From Phycisphaerae bacterium (GTDB lineage Bacteria > Planctomycetota > Phycisphaerae > UBA1845 > Fen-1342): a stretch of DNA of 64,000 nt. Below the pieces are notes generated by a model. That model ran no database searches, was not told the DNA's origin, and saw only the letters and a list, made by a program, of their open reading frames with translations. Shown in pieces: positions 1-7,846 of the stretch (within the stretch, counting starts at the first letter, position 1; each line of letters starts with the position of its first letter). A program made the position numbers and the translations under genes. The stretch is taken from positions 425,276 to 489,275 of the forward strand of contig JAGNKU010000001.1 of NCBI GenBank assembly GCA_017999985.1, in the 5' to 3' direction.

Positions 1-437
1 CCAACCATCCACCAATTGCATAGGAAGACATGCACCGGCAAATCGCACTGGATCTGCCGGACGAGCGGGATGAAGTCGTTGCCGCCGTGGCCGTTGACGA
101 GCACGATTTTGCGAATGCCGTGTCGATGCAGCGAGGTGATGATGTCGCGCACGAGCGTGTCGAGCGTGCTCTGCGCGACGTGAATCGAAAGCGGGAATTC
201 GGATAAGTTGCAGTCCACGCCGAACGGAATGACGGGCAGGCAAATAACCGACTGGCACTGCGGCCAAGCGGTTTCGCAGCACCGCCGGGCAATGTAGGTG
301 GTATCGAGCGCGTCCTCGCCCTCGGGCAGGTGGCGGTTGTGCGCTTCGGTCGCGCCGATCGGCAGCACGGCGACCTCGTATTTGCGCTGTGCGATGCGAT
401 GCAAGTTGGTCGCGGACAGGTCCCACTCGTTAATCAT
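1..437 (-). CDS. Creatininase-family amidohydrolase (3' part outside the window)
   Basis: Translating the minus strand from the ATG at 437 gives an open frame of 145 codons that runs off the left edge, so the C-terminus is missing. It shows the two signatures of the creatininase/creatinine amidohydrolase family: an E-A-H-x-x-H-L-P segment near residue 35 (the second position after EAH is Asn-Arg where Gly is usual) and N-G-H-G-G-N near residue 120. These carry metal-binding residues in the family. Members hydrolyse cyclic or linear amide bonds, and the substrate here cannot be read from sequence. The start lies 10 bp after the stop of the transglutaminase/beta-lactamase gene on the same strand, so the two are probably cotranscribed. 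Link to murein salvage is by position only. Confidence 0.85.
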   Translation of the reverse strand, partial: MINEWDLSATNLHRIAQRKYEVAVLPIGATEAHNRHLPEGEDALDTTYIARRCCETAWPQCQSVICLPVIPFGVDCNLSEFPLSIHVAQSTLDTLVRDIITSLHRHGIRKIVLVNGHGGNDFIPLVRQIQCDLPVHVFLCNWWMV

Positions 438-447
438 TGCAGGCACC

Positions 448-3051
448 TTACTCATTCGTTTTCGCCGGCGTAGATACGTTCATCAGCACTTGTCCGACCG
501 CGTTCCAGGTCTGGCGGCGCAGCGCATCGACCTTGCCGCTGTCGTCGGGATGCACGCGGTTGGCCAGCACGATGACGTACACGCCCTGCTCGGGATAGAA
601 GCGGATCGCCGTGCCGGTGTAGCCGGTGTGGCCGACGGCATAGAGCGCGTCGACGCCCTGATCGCCGCGGTCCGGCGCGTAGATGTCCCACAGCAGGCCG
701 CGTCGGTCGGGGACGCCCTTGGCGTTGACGCCGTCGGGATTCTGCACATGGGTCATGTCGTGGACGGTCTGTGCCTTCAGGATGCGCGCGCCGTCGAGCT
801 CGCCAGCGTTGAGGATCATCTGGGCGAAGCGCGCCAGGTCGCCGACCGTGCTGAACAGGCCCGCGTTCCCGGAGACGCCGGCCTGCATGGCCGCGAGCGG
901 ATCGTGCACCTGCCCTTGCAGAAAGCCGCCATCGCCGGCGCCGTAGTCGGTTTGCGTGGTCGGAACGATGCGCGGCCGGAGCTGCTCGGGCGGGTTGTAG
1001 CCGCTGTCGGTCATCTTCAGCGGCCGGAAGACGCGCTCGGCGGCGAAGCGGTCCAGCGGCATCCCGGAGACCACTTCGACCAGCTCGCCGCAGAGAATCG
1101 CGTTGAGGCAACTGTAGACGACGGTCTTCCCTGGCGGACGGGCGAGTTCCAGGTTGCGGATGTAGGCCCGCATCTCCACGCGACAGGGGAAGCCGGCCTT
1201 TTCCTTGATGACCTTTTGCTGAGACGCATCCACGTACGGCGGCAGGCCGGACATGTGCGTCATCAGGTGGCGGACCGTGACGCCCTGCTTGTCGCCGGCG
1301 TTGAACTCCGGCAGGTACTTGCCGACCGGATCGTCGAGGCCGACGCGGCCTTCCTCGATCAGGATCATCAAGCTTGTGCCGGTCGCGATCGGCTTCGTCA
1401 TGGACGCCAAATCAAAGATCGCGTCCGTGGTCATGGGCACCCGCGCCGGCTCGGTGCGCTGGAAACCATATGCCTTCTGCCACGTCTCGAAGCCGGTATC
1501 CATCTTGCGGCCGACCGCGATGACCGCACCGCTCATTTTGCCTTTCGCCAGTACCGCCGGCACGAACGCGTCGAGCGTCTCTTCCAGTGCGGCCAGGCCG
1601 CCCTCGAGTGGCGTGGTCTGCACGTCGAAGGTCCAGTCCCACTCGTTGTAGTAGAGATTGTGCCCGTCGATCTCGATCTCGCCGCGCTGGAAGTCGTTGG
1701 GCTCGCTCCGGAAGCTGGCCTTCGGCGGGTGCAGCTCGCGGGCGTAGTCGAGATTGACGATCATCCGGTACGCGTCCATGTGTCCGCAGTAGAAGTCCTG
1801 TACCTGCGGGTCCGCATGCTTCTGCACGCCGTACGAGGGATCCGCCGGCAACCAGCCCCAGGGCTCGACGTAGAACTCGGCCCAATCGTGCATGTTGGAG
1901 CCGTTGGGCAGGCTCTCCCAGCCGGACTGCCAGCGGGCGGGGATGCCCGCGGCGCGGCAGAGCGTCATGAACAGCAGCCCCTGCACGCCGCAATCGCCGC
2001 GGCGCGTGGTGAATGCCTTGTCGGAGATGTTCGCGATGGTGCCGTACTCCATTTCCGCGCAGTACTTCACGTTGGCATCGAGCCAGCGGAAGATGCGGCG
2101 GGCGCGGAGTAACGGGTTCGTTTCATCGCCGACGATTTCGTCCGCGGTGCGTTTCAGGTCGGGCGTGAACACGATGTGCGGCGGGCGCTCGGCCGTGTAT
2201 TCGCGGTAGAGATCGCTGGACGTGTCATACGGCTTGACCTGCGCGGGGTCGAGCTGCGGGCAATAGGCGGCGGTCACGAACTCGAACTCCGCGGCAAAGC
2301 GCGGCGGCGTGTTCGGATCGGTAATCGTCTGCTCGAAGTAAAGCGTCCGTTGCGGGCAACCGTTGGGGGCGATGGTCGCACCCGGCGGATCGGTCGAGAT
2401 CAACCGCACGTCGCGTTGCTGGCGATACTCCTGCGGGAACGGCAGCCAGCAGCGGACCTGCGCACCGGCGTGCACCCGCGGGTGGTTGGCGTTGACGCAC
2501 AGCTCGTAACGCACGTGATGCCGCACCGGGCGAATCATCGGATCGGTGGCATCCTTCGCCGCGGCGACCAGGCCGGCAATGTGGCGCGGGAGATCGAACT
2601 CGTAACCGGTGGGCGCGGGCTCGGGCTTGCGCCGGGACTTCGCTTCCTCGCAGAAGCGGAACAGGTTGCCGGGCTCGCGGACGAAGTAGCGCACGGCACC
2701 GTCGATCATGCGATACTGCAGACCGCCCTGCTGCCGCCAGCGCTCGAGGTCGTCCGCGGTGACGCTCGGCAGGCGGGCGCGGAGCTTCTCCAGCAACGCC
2801 TCCGGCGTAAGCGCGTAATCCAGGCGGATGCGGCGGATGATCTCCAGCGCGACAGCGGGCGGACTGACGACCGGCGCGTTCGGATCGGGCAACGCCGCGC
2901 GGAGCATCTGCTCGGCGTCCGCAAAACGGCCCTGCTCGACCGCGGTCTGCGCGTCAGCCAGCAACTTCGCTTCGTCTTCCGCCCGGACGGCGGTCACCAT
3001 CAGTCCCAGAAGCAGTACCCCGCCCCAGCGCGTGATTCGGTGCCAACCCAT
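448..3051 (-). CDS. Secreted transglutaminase-like / serine beta-lactamase-like fusion protein
   Basis: This 867-residue protein starts with a signal peptide (hydrophobic residues about 10-24). The middle part is a transglutaminase-like cysteine peptidase fold with a full triad: Cys354 (in GDCG), His388 (in MHDW) and Asp404 (in PADPSYG). The C-terminal 350 residues form a class C beta-lactamase/DD-peptidase-like domain with S-M-T-K (Ser550, Lys553), Tyr646 (in YSCLN) and H-T-G (His808). Known relatives of the second half include YbbE-like proteins, which often sit beside namZ; here namZ is divergent and 93 bp away. The two halves could cut peptide or ester bonds on cell-wall material in the periplasm, which is inference. 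An AAGGA ribosome site precedes the ATG by about 8 nt. Both domains look intact. Confidence 0.9.
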   Translation of the reverse strand: MGWHRITRWGGVLLLGLMVTAVRAEDEAKLLADAQTAVEQGRFADAEQMLRAALPDPNAPVVSPPAVALEIIRRIRLDYALTPEALLEKLRARLPSVTADDLERWRQQGGLQYRMIDGAVRYFVREPGNLFRFCEEAKSRRKPEPAPTGYEFDLPRHIAGLVAAAKDATDPMIRPVRHHVRYELCVNANHPRVHAGAQVRCWLPFPQEYRQQRDVRLISTDPPGATIAPNGCPQRTLYFEQTITDPNTPPRFAAEFEFVTAAYCPQLDPAQVKPYDTSSDLYREYTAERPPHIVFTPDLKRTADEIVGDETNPLLRARRIFRWLDANVKYCAEMEYGTIANISDKAFTTRRGDCGVQGLLFMTLCRAAGIPARWQSGWESLPNGSNMHDWAEFYVEPWGWLPADPSYGVQKHADPQVQDFYCGHMDAYRMIVNLDYARELHPPKASFRSEPNDFQRGEIEIDGHNLYYNEWDWTFDVQTTPLEGGLAALEETLDAFVPAVLAKGKMSGAVIAVGRKMDTGFETWQKAYGFQRTEPARVPMTTDAIFDLASMTKPIATGTSLMILIEEGRVGLDDPVGKYLPEFNAGDKQGVTVRHLMTHMSGLPPYVDASQQKVIKEKAGFPCRVEMRAYIRNLELARPPGKTVVYSCLNAILCGELVEVVSGMPLDRFAAERVFRPLKMTDSGYNPPEQLRPRIVPTTQTDYGAGDGGFLQGQVHDPLAAMQAGVSGNAGLFSTVGDLARFAQMILNAGELDGARILKAQTVHDMTHVQNPDGVNAKGVPDRRGLLWDIYAPDRGDQGVDALYAVGHTGYTGTAIRFYPEQGVYVIVLANRVHPDDSGKVDALRRQTWNAVGQVLMNVSTPAKTNE

Positions 3052-3144
3052 CGCATTCGTCCTTTTCGCCGGTTACGCTCTCCGTCGGCGTGTCGGCGGC
3101 GCCCAGAATACCGTCCCTCAAATGATGCGTCGAGGAAACCTGAA

Positions 3145-4404
3145 ATGCTCCGTGCTGCATGCGGTTCGCTCTGGATTGTGCCGGTTGTCGTGGCCACGCT
3201 GGGGACTTCACTCGCACGGGCTCAGACCGCCCGGCCGGCCCCCGTGCGGCTCGGCATCGATGTACTCATCGCGGAAGGGTTCAAGCCGCTGGTCGGCAAG
3301 CGCGTCGGCCTGATCACGAACCCGACGGGCGTGACCGGCGATCTGCGCTCCACGATCGACGTCCTGCATGCCGCGCCAGGCGTGCAGCTCGTCACGCTGT
3401 TCGGACCCGAGCACGGCATGCGCGGCGAGACGCCGGCCGGCGATGATGTCGCGGACGACCGCGACGCGGCGACGGGCCTGCCGGTGCACTCGCTGTACGG
3501 CAAGTATCGCAAGCCGGCGCCGGAGATGCTCGCGGGGCTCGACGTGCTGGTGTACGACATTCAGGACATCGGCGCGCGCTCGTACACGTACATCAGCACG
3601 CTGGCGCTGGCGATGGAGGCGGCCGCCGAGCAGAAGGTCGCGTTTGTGGTGCTCGACCGACCCAACCCGCTGGGCGGCATCCGCATGGAAGGCCGGCCAC
3701 TGGACCTGCAATTCCAGTCGTTCATCGGCCAGATTCCGGTCCCGTACCTGCATGGCATGACCGTCGGCGAGCTGGCCCAGATGATCAACGGCGAGGGCTG
3801 GACGAAGGACGGCGTGAAGTGCGACTTGCAGGTCATCCGCATGATCGGCTGGAAGCGCAGCATGTCCTTCGAGCAAACCGGCCTGGTCTGGATCCCGACG
3901 TCGCCGCACGTGCCGCGGGCGGATTCGACGTGGTACTACGCGGCCACGGGGATCATGGGCGAGTTGCAGGTGTTGAGCGAGGGGGTCGGGTACACGCTGC
4001 CGTTCGAGCTGGTCGGAGCGCCGGAGCTGAATCCGGAGAAGCTCGCCAACGAGTTGAACGGGCGGAAGCTGCCGGGCGTCTTCTTCCGCCCGACGTATTT
4101 CCAGCCGTACTACGGGCGGCTGGCGAAGAAGGTCTGCGGCGGCGTGCACGTGCTGTTCACGGACCGCGCGCAGGTGGAGCTGACGCCGATTCAATTCCAC
4201 GTGATGGACGTCGTGCGCCAGCTCTATCCGGAAATCAAGTTCTTCGGTCAGAAGCGCGATAGCTCGTTCGACAAGGCGTGCGGCACGGACGAGATCCGCA
4301 AGATGTTCGCGGACGGCAAATCGATCGACGAGATCCTCGCCTTCTGGCGGCAGGGCGTGGATGAGTTCCGGACCAGGCGGGCGAAGTACCTTTTGTACGA
4401 ATGA
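3145..4404 (+). CDS. namZ: NamZ-type exo-beta-N-acetylmuramidase (DUF1343, GH171)
   Basis: A 419-residue protein with a signal peptide (cleavage probably after the ARA near residue 26) followed by a full-length DUF1343 domain. The family signature F-G-P-E-H-G-M-R-G with Glu89 is present, as are Y-D-I-Q-D-I-G-x-R, D-R-P-N-P-L-G-G and S-P-H-V-P. Known family members release MurNAc from the non-reducing end of peptide-free murein chains. The start was chosen because GAGGAA lies 6 nt before the ATG and begins the signal peptide; the open frame extends further upstream without support. The stop overlaps the start of the deacetylase gene by 4 bp (ATGA), so the two are coupled. It supplies the expected first product for MurQ-based salvage further along the window. 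Confidence 0.92.
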   Translation: MLRAACGSLWIVPVVVATLGTSLARAQTARPAPVRLGIDVLIAEGFKPLVGKRVGLITNPTGVTGDLRSTIDVLHAAPGVQLVTLFGPEHGMRGETPAGDDVADDRDAATGLPVHSLYGKYRKPAPEMLAGLDVLVYDIQDIGARSYTYISTLALAMEAAAEQKVAFVVLDRPNPLGGIRMEGRPLDLQFQSFIGQIPVPYLHGMTVGELAQMINGEGWTKDGVKCDLQVIRMIGWKRSMSFEQTGLVWIPTSPHVPRADSTWYYAATGIMGELQVLSEGVGYTLPFELVGAPELNPEKLANELNGRKLPGVFFRPTYFQPYYGRLAKKVCGGVHVLFTDRAQVELTPIQFHVMDVVRQLYPEIKFFGQKRDSSFDKACGTDEIRKMFADGKSIDEILAFWRQGVDEFRTRRAKYLLYE

Positions 4405-5204
4405 CACACTGGTCGCCCATCGCGGCACTGCTCGGTTGCGCCGGCGGGTTGCTGGCCGGGTGCACGTCGGCGTCGCGGGCCGTGCCGACGTCGCAACCGA
4501 CCTGGACCTATGACCAGGGCGGCATTGTACGCGGCGACGTTTCCCAGCCGCGCGTCGCACTGGTTTTTACCGGCGGCGATTATGGCGAGGGCACGGCGCA
4601 TATCCTGGACGTGCTGCAGGCCGCGGGCATCAAGGCCTCGTTCTTCGTGACGGGGGCGTATATCGCGCACCCCGAGTACGCGCCGCTGCTCCGCCGCATA
4701 GTCGCCGAGGGACATTACCTCGGGCCACACTCGGATGCCCATCTGCTGTACTGCGCGTGGGAGGACCGCGGCCGATTACTGGTGACGGAGGATGAATTCC
4801 GAAAGGACCTGGAAAGGAACATCGCTGCGCTGCGCCGATTCGGCGCGCTGCGCGGTCGCCGGCCGATCTACTTCATTCCGCCGTACGAGTGGTTCAACGC
4901 GCACCAGGTCCGTTGGGCGCGCGCGATGGGTGTTGTGCTGTTCAACTTCACGCCGGGCAGCGGGTCGAACCGGGACTGGATTCCCGAGGGGCAGCGCGGC
5001 TTCGTGTCGTCGGAGACGATTCTGAACGGCATTCTGGCCTGTGAACGGCGCGACCCGCACGGGCTCAACGGTTTCCTGCTGCTCCTGCACCTGGGTTCGC
5101 AACGGCAGGACAAGATGCACGTGCAACTCCGTCCACTGGTGGAGACGCTTGCCGGGCGCGGCTACACGTTCGTACGCGTCGACGAGCTGCTCGCACCAGG
5201 TTAG
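4401..5204 (+). CDS. Polysaccharide deacetylase-like (CE4/NodB) lipoprotein, variant motif 1
   Basis: A 267-residue lipoprotein with lipobox L-L-A-G-C (Cys21) and a NodB-type barrel. CE4 motif 2 (H-S-x-x-H, seen as HSDAH), motif 3 (IPPYEW) and motif 4 (LLLLHLGS) are recognisable. Motif 1, normally T-F-D-D-G, reads V-F-T-G-G-D-Y, so the usual catalytic-base/metal Asp pair is displaced or lost. CE4 enzymes remove N-acetyl or O-acetyl groups from GlcNAc, MurNAc or xylan. Being translationally coupled to namZ suggests action on murein glycans or fragments, which is inference. Activity with the altered motif is uncertain, although the two His ligands persist. The stop codon overlaps the convergent aldo/keto reductase stop. 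Confidence 0.85.
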   Translation: MTHWSPIAALLGCAGGLLAGCTSASRAVPTSQPTWTYDQGGIVRGDVSQPRVALVFTGGDYGEGTAHILDVLQAAGIKASFFVTGAYIAHPEYAPLLRRIVAEGHYLGPHSDAHLLYCAWEDRGRLLVTEDEFRKDLERNIAALRRFGALRGRRPIYFIPPYEWFNAHQVRWARAMGVVLFNFTPGSGSNRDWIPEGQRGFVSSETILNGILACERRDPHGLNGFLLLLHLGSQRQDKMHVQLRPLVETLAGRGYTFVRVDELLAPG

Positions 5205-6133
5205 AGCGGCCCCAGGTCACCCGCGGTACAGTTGTCCGCCACCTGCGCGGGCGTCTTGGCGCCTGGAATCGCCGTGTGGCAGGCGGGGTGGGTCAGGCAG
5301 AAGCGCAGGCTCACCTGGGCCATGGTCTGGCCGGGGTAGCGGTCGAACGTCGGGCCCAGCTTGTCGAGCTGCGCGAGGTAGGCGTCCAGCTTCTCGGGCG
5401 ACAGGTTCATACGGCGGTGATCCTCGGCGCCGAACGTGCTCTGGCGCGTGAACTTGCCGGTCAACAGCCCGAAGAGCAGCGGGATGCGCACGATGACGCC
5501 GATGCCGAGCGCCTGGGCCTGCGGAAAGAGCACCTCCTCCGCGGCGCGTTCGAGCAGGTTGTAGCGCACCTGGATGCAATCGAGCAGGTCGGCGTGCCGC
5601 GCGAGCAAGTGCGCCTGCTCGGTCTCCTTGAACGACTGGATGCTCAGGCCCGCGTGCCGGATCTTGCCCTGGCGTTTCAGCGTCGCCAGCGCGTCCCACG
5701 GCTCGTCGCGCTCCAGCAGCGCGCGGTCCGGGCTGTGCAGTTGCAGGATGTCGAGCGCGTCCACGTTCAGGCGCCGCAGGCTCTGCTCGGCGGCAAAGAG
5801 CAAGTACTCGCGTGTGTAGTTCGGGCGGATCGGGCCGTAGCCCTGATCGTCGCCCGCGTCGCCGTGATAAAAATCACTGCCCGCTTTCGTGGCGATGACC
5901 ACTTCGCCGCGGCCGCGTTCGCGCAGGACACCCGCGATCAGTTCCTCGGAGTGCCCGAACCCGTACACGTCGGCGGTGTCGATGAAGTTGACGCCCCAGT
6001 CGAGGGCGGCGTGCAGGGCGCGGCGCGACTCCTCGTCATCCGTCGGCCCCCAGTTCATGCCGCCGATCGCCCAGGCCCCGAAGCCAATCCGGGACACGCG
6101 CGGCCCGCGCGCGCCGAGTTGCGTGTACTGCAT
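5201..6133 (-). CDS. Aldo/keto reductase
   Basis: A 310-residue cytosolic NAD(P)H-dependent oxidoreductase of the aldo/keto reductase family. The catalytic tetrad can be seen: Asp and Tyr in D-T-A-D-V-Y-G, Lys in I-A-T-K-A-G and His in L-Q-L-H-S-P. The start was placed at 6133 rather than the longer frame because CAGGAG lies 7 nt upstream and the N-terminus M-Q-Y-T-x-L-G is typical of the family. It follows the GH9 gene by 32 bp on the same strand and is the last gene of the long minus-strand block, so it may process a sugar released by that block. No specific substrate can be assigned. It ends in a 4-bp convergent overlap with the deacetylase gene. Confidence 0.93.
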   Translation of the reverse strand: MQYTQLGARGPRVSRIGFGAWAIGGMNWGPTDDEESRRALHAALDWGVNFIDTADVYGFGHSEELIAGVLRERGRGEVVIATKAGSDFYHGDAGDDQGYGPIRPNYTREYLLFAAEQSLRRLNVDALDILQLHSPDRALLERDEPWDALATLKRQGKIRHAGLSIQSFKETEQAHLLARHADLLDCIQVRYNLLERAAEEVLFPQAQALGIGVIVRIPLLFGLLTGKFTRQSTFGAEDHRRMNLSPEKLDAYLAQLDKLGPTFDRYPGQTMAQVSLRFCLTHPACHTAIPGAKTPAQVADNCTAGDLGPL

Positions 6134-6165
6134 GGCGGACTCCTGTCGAAGCCGCGCCCGTTGGA

Positions 6166-7803
6166 TCAGGGCGCCGTCCACAAGTTCAACAGCAACAAAA
6201 GCGACACGGTGCCGTCGATGATCGGCTCGTTGGTCGAGAAGTCGGCGTACACGTCATGGTACACGGCCACGTCCGATTGGAAACGCGCGAGCCGGTCGGT
6301 CCCGAAGTCGGAGAACTTCAGACCGTCATTGATCGCCTTCGTCACCGGGCCATCCACGAGCCCGCCGACTGGAAGCTGGCGCTTCAGCTTGAAGAACAGG
6401 TGATGCGGCTGGCTGGCCGCGTCGCCGTCCGCGGGCACACCGAGGACAAAGGACACGCCCCACGGATTGCGGCCGAAGATCCAGTCGCGCGCCTCGGTCG
6501 CCAGGCTGCGAAACTGCGCATCGCCGCTCATACGCTCGTAGAGCACCGCCTGCGTGGCCAGCGCGACGACGTCGTTCGTCGAGCACCACACGAGCGGCGT
6601 GCCGAGGCGGTAGGGGTTCTGCTCGGCGAGGGCCCGCACGCGTTCGAGCCCCGCGCGGTAGTAGCCGGCGAGTTGCCGGCGTGCGTCGGCATCGACGTGT
6701 GCGGCAAGTCGCCAGTGTGCGAGATTCACGTAGGGGAAGCACTCGTAGTGGCCGTGCTGCAGTTTGCCCATCCAGTCGCTCGCGCCGGCCTGCCGAGCAT
6801 ATTCGAGGGCCTGCTCCAGGTACGCGCGCTCCCGGGTGGCGATGTACAGCTCGGTCGCCGCCCACTCCAGGTCGTCGTAGAACGAGCGCTCGCCATAGTA
6901 ATAGGGCGCCTTGACCGGCACCGACATGGCGCAGCCGGGCTTCGCTTGTGCAAGGCGATAAAGCGCCTTGGCGCGGTCGAGTTCGCCGGCCAAGGTGAGC
7001 GCGGCCGCCATGCGCCCCGCGAGACTGGCCAGCCCGGTCGATTCGTTCTTGTACTTCGGCCCCTCCGGTTTGCCCGTGGCCGGCCAGGCGGCGCGCGGCC
7101 CGCCCGGACCGCGGCCGTAATCGGTCTGGTCCTCGTGCCAGAGGCCGTCCGGCGGCGCATGATCGCGGTCGTCGCCGATCTGGACGTACAGCGTGTCCGC
7201 GTCCGGGTGAATCTTCACCAGCAGCGCCGCCCCGTAGCGGGCCTCGTCGGGCGCGCCGGCCAGAAATAGCGCGGCCACGCAATACGACGTGGTGATCATG
7301 TGCTTGATCCGGTCGGCGGCGTCGTGCCAGCCGCCGGTCAGATCGAGCTGCCGGCCGCTCAGCGCGTCGAACGCGTCCTGCTGGTGGCACTTCCGACCGG
7401 TAACCGGGTTGTCGCCGCAGCGCTGCAAACGCATGAAATCGAGCAGTTTCTCAGGCACCCCGGCATACACGTCGTCCCCGATCGCGAACGTCGGCGAGAC
7501 GATATCCGCGAACCTCACGGCGTAGCGGCCGGGCTGGCGCAGCGCGGAGAAGTCGAGGCGGTAGTTATGCTGGAACGGACCCCAGCCGCCCTGGTCCGAA
7601 CCGATGTCGGCAGTGACGTCGCCGACGCGGAACGACCCGGTGAGCGGTGCGGCACTCGAAAGCACGGCGATTTTCGGGTCGGCCGGGAGATAGCCGATCT
7701 GGTTGACGCGAATCCAGGCGTCGGTCGCGCCGGCCGGCCCGAGGCACGTTCCGAGTAGCAGCGCGAACCCGCAGCCACGTCTCATAACCTGCCTGCCGAG
7801 CAT
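6166..7803 (-). CDS. Secreted glycoside hydrolase family 9 enzyme with N-terminal Ig-like domain
   Basis: This 545-residue protein has a signal peptide, a CelD-type Ig-like domain (about residues 30-110, beginning I-R-V-N-Q-I-G-Y) and a GH9 (alpha/alpha)6 barrel. Catalytic features are present: the D-A-x-D pair (Asp161 and Asp164 in GGWHDAAD) and the C-terminal acid Glu526 in N-E-P-I-I-D. G-R-N-P-W-G also matches the family. GH9 enzymes are mostly endo-glucanases, with some exo-beta-glucosaminidases. In this neighbourhood a chitosan- or murein-like substrate is possible, but cellulose or other beta-glucan is the default. The start at 7803 has GGAGAAGG upstream; 7785 is an alternative. It lies downstream of the first GHL10-dockerin gene on the same strand. 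Confidence 0.92.
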   Translation of the reverse strand: MLGRQVMRRGCGFALLLGTCLGPAGATDAWIRVNQIGYLPADPKIAVLSSAAPLTGSFRVGDVTADIGSDQGGWGPFQHNYRLDFSALRQPGRYAVRFADIVSPTFAIGDDVYAGVPEKLLDFMRLQRCGDNPVTGRKCHQQDAFDALSGRQLDLTGGWHDAADRIKHMITTSYCVAALFLAGAPDEARYGAALLVKIHPDADTLYVQIGDDRDHAPPDGLWHEDQTDYGRGPGGPRAAWPATGKPEGPKYKNESTGLASLAGRMAAALTLAGELDRAKALYRLAQAKPGCAMSVPVKAPYYYGERSFYDDLEWAATELYIATRERAYLEQALEYARQAGASDWMGKLQHGHYECFPYVNLAHWRLAAHVDADARRQLAGYYRAGLERVRALAEQNPYRLGTPLVWCSTNDVVALATQAVLYERMSGDAQFRSLATEARDWIFGRNPWGVSFVLGVPADGDAASQPHHLFFKLKRQLPVGGLVDGPVTKAINDGLKFSDFGTDRLARFQSDVAVYHDVYADFSTNEPIIDGTVSLLLLLNLWTAP

Positions 7804-7846
7804 GAACCTTCTCCGCATGGGGTTGTGCGTCGCGTGAATAGTCCGC

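Noticed and set aside
298-2112. 604-codon open frame on the plus strand
   Set aside because: Antisense shadow of the transglutaminase/beta-lactamase gene; it has no domain, signal peptide or ribosome site.
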